From Halomonas faecis (GTDB lineage: Bacteria > Pseudomonadota > Gammaproteobacteria > Pseudomonadales > Halomonadaceae): a stretch of 64,000 nucleotides of DNA. Both the position numbers and the translations under genes were made by a program. Under the pieces are notes generated by a model. That model was given only the letters and a program-made list of their open reading frames with translations. It did no database searches and was not told the DNA's origin. Positions within the stretch are counted from its first letter, which is position 1; each line of letters starts with the position of its first letter. Shown piece after piece: positions 43,317 through 52,485 of the stretch. The DNA lies in assembly GCF_010993975.1 (NCBI RefSeq), contig NZ_JAACZO010000002.1:1-64000 (forward strand). The letters are read 5' to 3'.

Positions 43317-45269
43317 CTACTGCACTGCCAGGCGGGCTCTCACCTCAGCGTAGGGATACACTTCGAGTGCCCCGAAACCGGGTAACTGCCGCGCCTTCAG
43401 GCGGGTGAGCAGAGGGCTCGTCAGGCCACACAGGAAGCGTGCGAGGCGGTCGGGCGTGGCCGGGTTATCGTCGCCATTCTCGGCCAGGCACTCTCGGAAG
43501 GGGGCGCAGAGTGCCGTGAGATCATGGTGCTCCAGCGGCTTGCCGGGTGCCGGGGTGGGTAGTGCCGCCACCTGGCCGCGACAGGCCGAGCAGTGGCCGC
43601 AGCGCAGTGGGGCGCGGTCGTCGCCGAACCAGTCGGCCAGCCGCCGGCTGAGACAGGTGTCGGCTTCGAAGAGCGCCAGCATGGCGTTGAGCCTCTCGAT
43701 CTCGGCGCGCTCCTTGTCGCGGAAGTCGGCGTGCAGTTCGTCGGTCAGTGCCGCCGGGTCGAGGTCGCCGCGCAGCACCTCGTAGACTTCGGTCATCTGC
43801 TTGCTTTCGAGCGTCATCCAACCCTGGTCGACGAAGTAGTCCAGAGCGGTGAGCACCCGGGGGCGGGCGGTGTCCAGGCCGCGTTCGACGCCGAGACGGT
43901 CGAGGGCATCGAAGTCGAGGTCGTACCAGCTGCGCGCCTTGCCGGCCGCGTCGAGAATCGTCTGCACGAAGGCACGCCGCTCACCCTGGAAGCGTGCCAC
44001 TAGTGCTTCCGGCTCGCCTTCGAGCTTGAACCGGTAGTCGGCGAAATAGCTGTAGCGAGGGGCGACGATGCCGCGCAGCTCGAGTTGGACGAGCAGGGTC
44101 TTGAGCGGCAGCGGGCGGATATCGCTAGCCCGGGAGAGGGCGTTGAGCATGATCTCCCATTGGGCCCCGGCATCCTGCAACTCGTCGATCACGCGGCGAA
44201 TGCCATGGGGCTCTGGGGTGTCGCCATAGACGAAGTTTTCCAACACGTGCAGATGATCGCGACCGGCCAGCATCAGGCAGTCGGAAGCCTGGCCGTCGCG
44301 CCCGGCCCGGCCGACCTCCTGGCTGTAGTTCTCGATGGATTTGGGCAGGTCGAAGTGCACGACATTGCGGATGTCGCTCTTGTCGATGCCCATGCCGAAA
44401 GCGATGGTGGCGACGATGCAGGGCGTTTCACCCGTCATGAACGCGTGTTGGATGGCGTCGCGACGTTCGCCGTCGAGCCCGGCGTGGTAGGCGGTGGCGG
44501 GCAAGCCCGCCTTGCCGAGGTAGGCGGCCAGACGCTCGGCAGTCTGCTGCAGGGTAACGTAGACGACGGTGGGCTGGGGCGGGTTGGCCGCCAGCCGCGG
44601 GCGTAGCCACTCCACCAGGGCACGCGGGCGCGTCTCGGCCGGCACCGGGGCTACCGTCAGGTCGAGGTTGTCGCGGTAGAAGCCGGTGGCGGTCACGTCG
44701 CTTTCGGCAATGGCGAAGCGCTCGCGCATGTCGGCGATCACTTTCGGGGTGGCCGTGGCGGTGAGCAGCAGTACCTGGGGAATGGCGAACTCGCGGCGGT
44801 AGTCGGGCAGCTTGAGGTAGTCGGGGCGGAAGTTGTGGCCCCACTCGGAGATGCAGTGGGCTTCGTCCACCACCATCAGCGAGATGGGGACGCGGCGGAT
44901 GAAGGCGCGGAAGCGCTCGTTCTTGAGGCGCTCCACCGAGACCATCAGGATGCGGAGCTCGCCGCGGGTCACGCCGGCCATCACCGCTGCGGCCTCCTCG
45001 CGACTCTGGCTCGAGTCGAGGCTGGCGGCGGCGATGCCGTGACGGCGGAGAAACGCCAGTTGATCCTGCATCAGCGCCAGCAGCGGCGAGATCACCAGCG
45101 TCAGGTGGGGCAGGTGCAGCGCCGGCAACTGGTAGCACAGCGACTTGCCCGAGCCGGTGGGAAAGATCGCCGCCGCCGAACGGCCTTCCATCAACGCCTC
45201 GATCACCGGGCGCTGGCCGGGGCGAAAATCGGGGTAACCGAAGACCTGCTGTAGTGTCTGCTGAATCAT
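43317..45269 (-). CDS. RecQ-family ATP-dependent DNA helicase
   Basis: 650 residues. Helicase core: FRPGQRPVIEALMEGRSAAAIFPTGSGKS region (Walker A, residues 37-43), DEAH with AHCISEWGHNFRPDY (residues 135-152), LTATATP, TIAFGMGIDKSDIRNVVH and QEVGRAGRDG (motif VI). The RecQ zinc element is present (CLSRRLADWFG then CGHCSAC). I see no HRDC domain at the C-terminus, unlike E. coli RecQ. The ATG at 45269 has GGGAG upstream. It is divergent from the SMC operon with only 93 bp between starts, so a functional link (DNA processing in defence) is plausible; a housekeeping repair role is the alternative. Confidence 0.87.
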   Translation of the reverse strand: MIQQTLQQVFGYPDFRPGQRPVIEALMEGRSAAAIFPTGSGKSLCYQLPALHLPHLTLVISPLLALMQDQLAFLRRHGIAAASLDSSQSREEAAAVMAGVTRGELRILMVSVERLKNERFRAFIRRVPISLMVVDEAHCISEWGHNFRPDYLKLPDYRREFAIPQVLLLTATATPKVIADMRERFAIAESDVTATGFYRDNLDLTVAPVPAETRPRALVEWLRPRLAANPPQPTVVYVTLQQTAERLAAYLGKAGLPATAYHAGLDGERRDAIQHAFMTGETPCIVATIAFGMGIDKSDIRNVVHFDLPKSIENYSQEVGRAGRDGQASDCLMLAGRDHLHVLENFVYGDTPEPHGIRRVIDELQDAGAQWEIMLNALSRASDIRPLPLKTLLVQLELRGIVAPRYSYFADYRFKLEGEPEALVARFQGERRAFVQTILDAAGKARSWYDLDFDALDRLGVERGLDTARPRVLTALDYFVDQGWMTLESKQMTEVYEVLRGDLDPAALTDELHADFRDKERAEIERLNAMLALFEADTCLSRRLADWFGDDRAPLRCGHCSACRGQVAALPTPAPGKPLEHHDLTALCAPFRECLAENGDDNPATPDRLARFLCGLTSPLLTRLKARQLPGFGALEVYPYAEVRARLAVQ

Positions 45270-45307
45270 GAAATGCCACTCCCTTTCTCGCACATTCTTG
45301 CATATCG

Positions 45308-45317
45308 TCGACGTCGA
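45308..45317. promoter_or_regulatory. Palindrome in the recQ / SMC-operon divergent promoter
   Basis: TCGACGTCGA is a perfect 10-bp palindrome close to the centre of the 93-bp region (45270-45362) between the divergent starts. A shared operator is possible. I do not find a clean sigma-70 -35/-10 pair; CATAAT at 45331 could be a -10 for the plus-strand operon. Confidence 0.35.
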
Positions 45318-45362
45318 TGAGGGCCATTGGCATAATGCGCCTTTTGCCCTCAGGAAAGCCCC

Positions 45363-46760
45363 ATGACTGCCTGGAGCAAGCTGCTCGTCGCTACCACGCG
45401 GCTGATCGACCTGCACGACAGCGGCCACGAGCCGGGGTCGCCGTTCGTGCAGGTCAGCCAGGAGCAGCGGCGAGGCTGGCGCGACGGCTACTGGCTGGAC
45501 CTCGGCTGCCTGCTGCTCGACTATCTGCTCGACGTCGATTTTGCCACCAACAGCGCTTTCGTCTCCCAGACGCGCTGCCTGGCGCACTTGCGTGAGAGCT
45601 ATCCCGAGTCCTATGCCGCATTGCCCCATGACGATCTCGTCTATGTCATCAATTTGCTGGCCACGCCCAGCGAGATCCACTTTCGCCAGCCGCAGGATGC
45701 CCGGGATGGCGATGTGGCGGGTCGCACGGCACGCAGCACCAAGCGTACGGCGCTGATCGAGAAGCAGGGCCAGACCGGCCAGGTGCGCCTCACCGCCAGC
45801 GGCCGCCAGGCAGTGACGCTCGCGGGTCAGGTGGAGGATCTGCTCTATTCCGAATATGACGCTGCCAAGGTACTGGCGGCTCTGGCACGGGGCGACTTCT
45901 CGCGCATTCCCGACATCACCAACCAGATCCTGCTGGCGATCCGTGCCCTGACCCAGGAGCTGCGTCGCGTGCGCGAGAATCCCACGCGGGAAGGCAAGCT
46001 CTCGGCGCTGCTCGACAACGAGCGCCACTACCACAATGCCTTGACCAGCATTCAGCAGACGCTGCTCGATGCCCGGGCACAGCTCTCCACGCCGCGGCTG
46101 ATGGAGCGCTTCGATAAGTGGTGCGAGGAGCAAGCCGAAGAGTGGGATCTGCGCATGCTCTCCAGTGCCATTGGCCGTGTGCTCACCGCTATAGAGAACC
46201 TCTCGCGGCGTCTTTCCGAGCTGCTGGCCGACATCGCCGAGGGGCGTATTCAGTCCATGGGCGTGATCGACTTCCAGGCTCTGGCCCGTCGCCTCCTCGA
46301 GGCCCCTGGCGAATCGAGCCTTCAGCAGGCCCTGGTGGCGCGCCTGATGCCGCTGCACGCCCAGCCGGCTTTCCCGCGAGCGGTGCCGCTGATCCCGCTG
46401 CTGGAAAGCCGCCGTGCCGAGGCCAGTCACGCCGCTCTGGTGTTCGACGAGTCTCAAGATGCCGACCCCGAGGATCCGCTACTGGCCCGTTTCCTGGAAG
46501 CGCGCGGCCCGGCGCTGCGCGAGCGCCTGCGTGGCGGTCCGCTGCCGTTGCCCGAAGCGCTCGCCGAGGGCTGGCACCGTTTCGAGGGCGGTGACTGCCT
46601 GGCCCAGCTGCTCAACACCTTCGTGGATACCGAGTTGCTCGCTCCGGGGTTGACCGTGGGCATCGAGCCCCAGCCGTTCGAGCTGCGGCTGGACGATGGG
46701 CGACGCATCGAAGGGGCCGTGACCCCGTCACTCGGCTTCTTTAAGGAAGAACACGCATGA
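45363..46760 (+). CDS. Kleisin-like subunit of a Wadjet/Mks-type SMC system (JetA/MksF-like)
   Basis: 465 residues, mostly helical. First gene of the jetA-B-C-D-type order. It has a winged-helix-looking N-terminus (RRGWRDGYWLDLGCLLLDYLL), long helices (ALTQELRRVRENPTREGKLSALLDNERHYHNAL) and a C-terminal part ending in RIEGAVTPSLGFFKEEHA. I identify it by position and by its size, which suits MukF/MksF-type kleisins; the sequence itself gives no named motif. AGGAAA precedes the ATG. The stop overlaps the next gene by 4 nt. It would bridge the SMC heads in the complex. Confidence 0.65.
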   Translation: MTAWSKLLVATTRLIDLHDSGHEPGSPFVQVSQEQRRGWRDGYWLDLGCLLLDYLLDVDFATNSAFVSQTRCLAHLRESYPESYAALPHDDLVYVINLLATPSEIHFRQPQDARDGDVAGRTARSTKRTALIEKQGQTGQVRLTASGRQAVTLAGQVEDLLYSEYDAAKVLAALARGDFSRIPDITNQILLAIRALTQELRRVRENPTREGKLSALLDNERHYHNALTSIQQTLLDARAQLSTPRLMERFDKWCEEQAEEWDLRMLSSAIGRVLTAIENLSRRLSELLADIAEGRIQSMGVIDFQALARRLLEAPGESSLQQALVARLMPLHAQPAFPRAVPLIPLLESRRAEASHAALVFDESQDADPEDPLLARFLEARGPALRERLRGGPLPLPEALAEGWHRFEGGDCLAQLLNTFVDTELLAPGLTVGIEPQPFELRLDDGRRIEGAVTPSLGFFKEEHA

Positions 46761-47581
46761 ACATGACTGAAATGGGCGAGGTCGTCGCCTACCTGCTGCG
46801 CTACCGCAGTGCCGAACGAGCCCCAGGCAGCGGGCGCAAGCGCCGCGCCGCTCGCGAGGGACAACTGGCCGAACGCGATGTCTGCGCACTGATCGACGAT
46901 GCCAGCGATCTCGAGCGCGAGGCGCTGCGCGATTTCCTGGCCGGTCAGGGGCTGCGCCTCAAGGTCTTCGAGGCCGGGGATTATCCAGGCATCGCTCCCG
47001 GCTCGCGCTATTACGCCCTGCTGCCCGACCCCGAACTCGAACAACCGCCGCTCTACACCCGCGACCCGGTGTTCGAGGCGCTGAAGCTGCGCCAGGAGAG
47101 CCGTGCAGAGCTGGCCCAGTGGTACCTGCAGTTGTGGCTGTTGATGCACACCCTGCTCTATACCCGCTACAACCGGGCGCTATCCGACGTCAGTCGCTAC
47201 CAGGAAGCAACGTTCACCACGGCGGAGCTCGCCGAGCTGCTGCGCGAGCAACTCGAGGCGCTACGCGCGCTGGGTGAGGCGGCGCCGGAAACCAGTCGCC
47301 CCTTGCGGGAGGAGCGCGGCGAGGACGTCAGCCGTCGGGTGCGGGCCTTCATCGAGCTGCAGGCGCGGGCCGGCCTGCTCGAAGCCGTGCGCGGCGACGA
47401 CCGCGAGGCCGAGGGCGAGATCTGGCAACAGACGCTGCTGGGTGCCCTGGAGAGCGAGCAGGTTGGCGTGCACCAGCTTGCCCATCTCCAGGCCTTGGCC
47501 CAGGGCGCTGCCGCGGAGACGGGCGGTGAAGCGGGCGGGGCAACGCCCGAGAACGAACGGGACCAGGAGGTCGCACCATGA
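46757..47581 (+). CDS. KITE/MukE-like subunit of a Wadjet/Mks-type SMC system (JetB-like)
   Basis: 274 residues. DVCALIDDASDLEREALRDFLAGQGLRLKVFE and YTRDPVFEALKLRQESRAELAQWYLQLWLLMHTLLYTRYNR suggest tandem winged-helix and helical segments as in MukE/JetB proteins, and TFTTAELAELLREQLEALRALGEA is a typical wHTH helix. Assignment rests mainly on position between the kleisin-like and SMC genes. Start and stop both overlap neighbours by 4 nt (ATGA), so the three are likely made in fixed ratio. The last ~30 residues are polar and probably disordered. Confidence 0.65.
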   Translation: MNMTEMGEVVAYLLRYRSAERAPGSGRKRRAAREGQLAERDVCALIDDASDLEREALRDFLAGQGLRLKVFEAGDYPGIAPGSRYYALLPDPELEQPPLYTRDPVFEALKLRQESRAELAQWYLQLWLLMHTLLYTRYNRALSDVSRYQEATFTTAELAELLREQLEALRALGEAAPETSRPLREERGEDVSRRVRAFIELQARAGLLEAVRGDDREAEGEIWQQTLLGALESEQVGVHQLAHLQALAQGAAAETGGEAGGATPENERDQEVAP

Positions 47582-50500
47582 GCGTGATCAACCGCATCGA
47601 GGTCGCCAACCTACTCAACAAGCATGGCGACGTGGCCTCGCCCTGGGATGCCAAGATGCGCCACCTGCTTCTCGATCTGCGCGGCCAGTCGAGTGCCATC
47701 AGCATGGAAAACGGTTTCGGCAAGACCACCCTGGCCGAAGCGCTGATCGGCCTGCTTTCGCGGGACCGCAGCCTGCTCTCGCGCACGCGGCGCAAGTGTT
47801 CCCCCGCTACGGTATCGGGGGAAGGGCGTAGCTGGAGTCACCTGCGCGTGGAGTTTCGCTCGCGCAGTGCCGCGCCCGGGCAGGACGACATGCTGGCCGC
47901 CGCCGGCGAGGAGGTGGCCGGCGAGACCTTCGTGTTCGGTTTCTACGGCTACAGTGACGGTAGCGGACTCTCCTTCTACCACTATCCCGGCCGGCTCGAG
48001 GACATTCCGGTCCATCACCTGACACGGGACGGCAAGCTGGCGCTGTATGCCAACAGCGACGTCAAGGCGATGATGGCCGAACGCGGGGTGCGACTGACCC
48101 ACAACCGCGACGAGTGGCTGGAGGCGGTGGGGGCCCACGTATCACGGCGCGAACTCGTTCAACTTGCCGCCTTTCAGAAGGAAGGCGGTGCCGACAAGAG
48201 CCAGATATTCAATGCCATCAAGCCGCGCCCCGGCGAGAAGGCCGACCAGGCGTTCTTCTTCGAGGTGCTGGCTCCCGAGATTCTCTCCGGCGCGACCCGC
48301 GGCGAGACCGACGAAAGCGAGGAGCTGATCGAGGAGGTGATCCTCAACTCGGGCACCAACATCACCGAGCTGCGTCATCGACTCGAAGAGGCCGAGCACG
48401 ACCAGCGCCGCGCCGGGGACAAGGTCGAACGTCTGGCGGCGCTCGAGGGGGAGGGCGAGGCGCTGCTCGCCGCTCGCCGGGAACTCGCCGACAGCGACCG
48501 CGAACTGGCCGAGAGCGAAGCCCTGCTGGGCGGGTGGGCCCTGGACGGGCTGGCCGGCGTGCCTCGCACGCCTGACCGGGACGCGTCTGCTGGTAGCGCC
48601 GGCTGCGCTGCGGGCCTGGCCTGGGCAGTGGGCGACACCGGACGGCCGCGGGTCTCCACCTGGCTGCTGGCACGGCTGGCGGGACTGAAGGAGCGTGCCG
48701 TCCGCGATGCCCTGGCCGAGCGCGGCGACCGGGTGGAGAGCCATCGGCGGCTCGTGCACCTGCCCGCAGCCGATTGGCCGGCGGCGCGCGAGGTGGGCCA
48801 CGTGGGCTTTGCCGCGGCCCGCGAATGGCTCGCCGAGAGTCTGGCATTCGATGACGATGCGGCGCGCTATCGCGCTCTGGCGGAACTGGACGAAGGAGCC
48901 GAGACATTCGAAGGGTTGGATGGTAACCGCTTTCGTGAGGAAGTCATCGGCGATGCGGTCTACTTGGATGAGCTGAAGCGCGAGCTGAGCGACCAGGAGG
49001 TGCGTCTGGAAACGCTCGACCAGGAGCGTGAACGCCTCGAATCCCAGCAGCGCGACTTCGTCGACAACCAGAGCTTCTACACCCAGGCCCTCGCCGATGG
49101 CCTGTTCAGCGAGGCGGAGTTGGAGGCACCGGAGGCCACGGCGGAGGTCGCCCGTGATGAGGCCGCCGCGGCGCGAGCGGCCCTCAACGAACACCTGGGA
49201 CGTATCGGTGAGCTCAAGCAGATGGCCGGCTGGCACGCGGCATTCCGACGCGAGCACCCAGACGAGACGCCGGCCGAACGACTGGCCGAGAAGCAGGCAA
49301 CCGAAGCCGAGCTCGCTGAGATCCGCGATCGCCTGGGCGGCGAGCGCGACGACAGCATCGCTGCCTACGAGCAGGCCCGCGCCGAGCGCGAGCGCCTCAA
49401 CGCCGAGCGTGAGCGCCTGAGCGGGGAACGCGGCCCCCTGGCCCACGGCCAGGCACCATGGCGCGCCTTCCAGGAAGGCTGGCCCGGCGAATCGGTGCAG
49501 GGCTTCTGGGGGCGGCGCAAGACGGCGCTGGCCGAGCTCGAGAGCCGTTGTCGCGATGCCGAACAGCGCCGCCAGGAGGCCGAGCGAACCCACGCGCGCC
49601 TCGCTCCGCTGGCCGAAGCGGCGGTCCGTTTCGCCGAATTGCATGGTGACGATGACCCGGTGCATTTGCGGGTGCGCCTGCGTGAGCGCGAGCGCGAGTT
49701 GGCCGATGAAGCACATCGGCTGGAGGCCGAGGAGGCCCACTTGCGCCAGCTGCATGCGGCCCGGCTCTCCTTTGCGGAACGCAATGATGCGAGAGAACTC
49801 TCCCCCGCGGCGTGGTTGGCCGATGCGCGGCGTCGTTATCCGCGATTGCTGCGCGAGGCCGAGACGCTGGCGGCGGACATCGCCGGCCGTGAGGCTTACC
49901 TCGAGCGACTGGCCGGCGATCCCCTGGAGCGCCGTGCTGCGGAAGCCGAGGCGCATCGCCACCTCGACGAGGCGGGCATCGCCTGGCAGCCGCTGCATGG
50001 CGTGCTCAACGCCGACGACGCGGCCGAGGCCCAGCGCCGCGAGCGGTTGGCTCAGGCGGCCGGTCTGCTCTTCGCGCCGGTGGTTTCGGGAGGCGAAGCG
50101 GCACAGCGTGCCGCCGAGGTACTGATCGAGGCGGGGCTGCCCGTGCCGGTGTTCGAGGCGCAGCGGCTGGCGGCACTGCTGGAGCGTGGCGAGCCGCCGC
50201 TGGGGGCCGTACGGGGGGTCGAAACGCTGGCGGTGAAGGCAGCTCTGGATCCCAGCTATCTGGAGGCCTTGCGCGAAGCCACCGAGACGCGGCTTGCCGC
50301 GGATCGCCAGCGACAGGAGGCGCTGACTGCCGAGTGCGAGCGTCTCGATCCCCACGGCGATACCTTTGCCTTGGCGATGCAAGCGCGCGAAGCCGACGAC
50401 AGCGATGTGGAGAGTGCGCTGGAGCGGTTGGCCGAGGCGCAGTCGCTGCTGGCAGAGCGGCAGGCCAGCCTGGCGCCGCGGCTGAGCGAAGCGGCGCTGG

Positions 50501-52482
50501 CTTGCATCGACGACTACCAGCGCTACCTGCAGGAGGGTGGCGATCTGGCCCTGGAGCAGGCGGCCGAGGCTCGGGTCGAGGCTGACGAGGCCCTGGCCGA
50601 GCTGACGCCACAGCGCGAGCGAGCGGCGCGGGAGCTGGAGGCCCATGGCAGCACTTGGCTCGCTGCCGAGCAGTTCAACGATGCCGGCGGCGTGGAGCGC
50701 CTGGAAGCGCTGGATGAGCGCCTCGCCGAGCTGGAGGCGTGGCTGGCCGAGGCGGATGAGCGGTTGGCCGAGGCGGATGAACGGCGCGAGGCCTTGACCC
50801 ATCGGCATGCCGAGGTCGAATCGCAGTTGCGCCAGCTCTTCGCCGATGGGGAGCGTGAACGCCTGCGTGCCCTTTGCGACTTCGAGGCCCAGGGCGGCGA
50901 GGCGTTCATGGCCACGGCCGAGGAGGTCCAGGAAAAACGAGAAACCGAGCTGGCGTTGGCCACCAGGCGTGCGGACTTCGACTTCTCGCGCATTCGCGCC
51001 TTCCTCGACGTTCGCGATGCCAGCGGCGGCAGCCAGCAACTCGAGCGCGAGATCTCACGGGTCAAGCGCGAGCTCAAGACCGTGCGCGAGGCTCGCAAGG
51101 CCAAGCAGCACGAACGTGACGCGGTGGCACAGCGACTCGCCGATCAGCGCCGCGCTCTGGAGTGGGTGGACCAACTGGCCGTGGACTGGCTGCGTACGCT
51201 GCGCGAGTTGCCGGCCGGCTGGGAGCAGCGGGTGGTGGAGCCCGCTCCGGAAACCTGGCCCGGAGACAATGACGACGAAGAGGAGACGCCGCGCAGCCGT
51301 GCTCTGGTCGACTGGCAACGGCTGGCCGGGGAAGCGATGGCCGACGAGGCGCTCGATCTGGGAGCCCTGGAGGCCTGTCAGCAGACCCTGCTGGATGCGC
51401 TGGCCGAGCTCAACCTCGGCGAGCGGGCCCGCCATCGCGAACGCCTGGCGAAGCGCGTGACGGAGGCCGAGCGGCAGCTGACGGCATCGCTGGGGGAGGC
51501 CGCTCACAGCCGCCTGTTCAGCGATACCGAACGGGCCCGTCTGGCTGCGCTGGCGGGCGCTAGCCAGGCGGGGCTCGACGATCTCGCCGCTCTGCATGCC
51601 CAACTGGCCGGTCAGCTCGATGCGCACCGCGAGCGGGTCGGTCGGCTGCAGGCGACCCGCGAGCAGATCGAAGGCACTCTGGTGGAGCGTTTGAGCTCGA
51701 TCATCTCTGACGCCGCCGGCAATCTCGACATTCTCAAGCAGGTGGCGAAGAGCCATGGCTCCGGCGGTGCCTTCTTCGAGGTCAAGGCCGCCTTGATCGG
51801 CACCGAGCAACTGCGCGAACTCATCGCCACCCTGCTTGCCGACATCGACGAGCATCAGGCGGCGATGCGCCGGCGTGCCGAGCGTGATGGCGGCGTGGCC
51901 GACGGCGAGGCGCGGCGGCGCGACGACGACCTGCTGCGCCAGATCCGCCGGCGCATCTATCGCGGTCTCTTCCACGACGTCTCGATTCGCCTCAAGCACG
52001 ATGCCATCCGTCCCCATGGCCGGCTTTTCTCGCTCAACGAGGAGATGTCGGAGGGGCAGCGCGAGGCAGTGTCGCTGATGTGGTTGGTCAAGCTTTCGGA
52101 GTTCGCCATCGAACGCGAGCTCCGCGAGCTGCCGGGGCATCACAAGCGTCGTGCCCGGGCGAGCCGCGAGAGTGTGATTCTGCTCGACGGGCTCTTCTCC
52201 AAGCTTTCCCACCGCCGCCTGATCCAGGACTCTCTGGAGTCGCTGCGCAACACCCGTGGGCGCTTTCAGATGATTGGCCTGATCCACAATCCGAACTACG
52301 AGAACGACGCCGAGATCTTCCCCACCTACCTGGTGGGCAGCGTAATCGGTGGCATGCAGGGGCAGGGCGGCCATGTCATGGTGCGCGATGGGCGTGCCGC
52401 ACCGCCGGAGAGCCTCGGCCGCAGCCAGGGCGAGGCCAGCCTGTTCGGCATTCATGTCAGCGAACCGGCACCCCAGGAATAA
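47578..52482 (+). CDS. Very large SMC-like ATPase of a Wadjet/Mks-type system (JetC/MksB-like)
   Basis: 1634 residues. The N-terminal head has a Walker A-type loop MENGFGKTTLAEALIGLL (residues 43-60); residues ~300-1400 are long E/R/A-rich coiled coils with a hinge-like interruption; the C-terminal head has the ABC signature SEGQREAVSL (1491-1500), the Walker B strand VILLDGLFSKLS (1533-1544) and IHNP (H-loop, 1569-1572). The residue after the Walker B aspartate is Gly instead of the usual Glu. It should form the DNA-loading/extruding motor with the kleisin and KITE subunits. Wadjet JetC and MksB proteins are usually clearly shorter, so this is an extended member. Confidence 0.8.
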   Translation: MSVINRIEVANLLNKHGDVASPWDAKMRHLLLDLRGQSSAISMENGFGKTTLAEALIGLLSRDRSLLSRTRRKCSPATVSGEGRSWSHLRVEFRSRSAAPGQDDMLAAAGEEVAGETFVFGFYGYSDGSGLSFYHYPGRLEDIPVHHLTRDGKLALYANSDVKAMMAERGVRLTHNRDEWLEAVGAHVSRRELVQLAAFQKEGGADKSQIFNAIKPRPGEKADQAFFFEVLAPEILSGATRGETDESEELIEEVILNSGTNITELRHRLEEAEHDQRRAGDKVERLAALEGEGEALLAARRELADSDRELAESEALLGGWALDGLAGVPRTPDRDASAGSAGCAAGLAWAVGDTGRPRVSTWLLARLAGLKERAVRDALAERGDRVESHRRLVHLPAADWPAAREVGHVGFAAAREWLAESLAFDDDAARYRALAELDEGAETFEGLDGNRFREEVIGDAVYLDELKRELSDQEVRLETLDQERERLESQQRDFVDNQSFYTQALADGLFSEAELEAPEATAEVARDEAAAARAALNEHLGRIGELKQMAGWHAAFRREHPDETPAERLAEKQATEAELAEIRDRLGGERDDSIAAYEQARAERERLNAERERLSGERGPLAHGQAPWRAFQEGWPGESVQGFWGRRKTALAELESRCRDAEQRRQEAERTHARLAPLAEAAVRFAELHGDDDPVHLRVRLRERERELADEAHRLEAEEAHLRQLHAARLSFAERNDARELSPAAWLADARRRYPRLLREAETLAADIAGREAYLERLAGDPLERRAAEAEAHRHLDEAGIAWQPLHGVLNADDAAEAQRRERLAQAAGLLFAPVVSGGEAAQRAAEVLIEAGLPVPVFEAQRLAALLERGEPPLGAVRGVETLAVKAALDPSYLEALREATETRLAADRQRQEALTAECERLDPHGDTFALAMQAREADDSDVESALERLAEAQSLLAERQASLAPRLSEAALACIDDYQRYLQEGGDLALEQAAEARVEADEALAELTPQRERAARELEAHGSTWLAAEQFNDAGGVERLEALDERLAELEAWLAEADERLAEADERREALTHRHAEVESQLRQLFADGERERLRALCDFEAQGGEAFMATAEEVQEKRETELALATRRADFDFSRIRAFLDVRDASGGSQQLEREISRVKRELKTVREARKAKQHERDAVAQRLADQRRALEWVDQLAVDWLRTLRELPAGWEQRVVEPAPETWPGDNDDEEETPRSRALVDWQRLAGEAMADEALDLGALEACQQTLLDALAELNLGERARHRERLAKRVTEAERQLTASLGEAAHSRLFSDTERARLAALAGASQAGLDDLAALHAQLAGQLDAHRERVGRLQATREQIEGTLVERLSSIISDAAGNLDILKQVAKSHGSGGAFFEVKAALIGTEQLRELIATLLADIDEHQAAMRRRAERDGGVADGEARRRDDDLLRQIRRRIYRGLFHDVSIRLKHDAIRPHGRLFSLNEEMSEGQREAVSLMWLVKLSEFAIERELRELPGHHKRRARASRESVILLDGLFSKLSHRRLIQDSLESLRNTRGRFQMIGLIHNPNYENDAEIFPTYLVGSVIGGMQGQGGHVMVRDGRAAPPESLGRSQGEASLFGIHVSEPAPQE

Positions 52483-52485
52483 TCC

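Noticed and set aside
45270-46457. N-terminal extension of the recQ frame through the start of the kleisin-like gene
   Set aside because: The helicase begins at the ATG with GGGAG at 45269; the upstream 396 residues are antisense to the kleisin-like gene.
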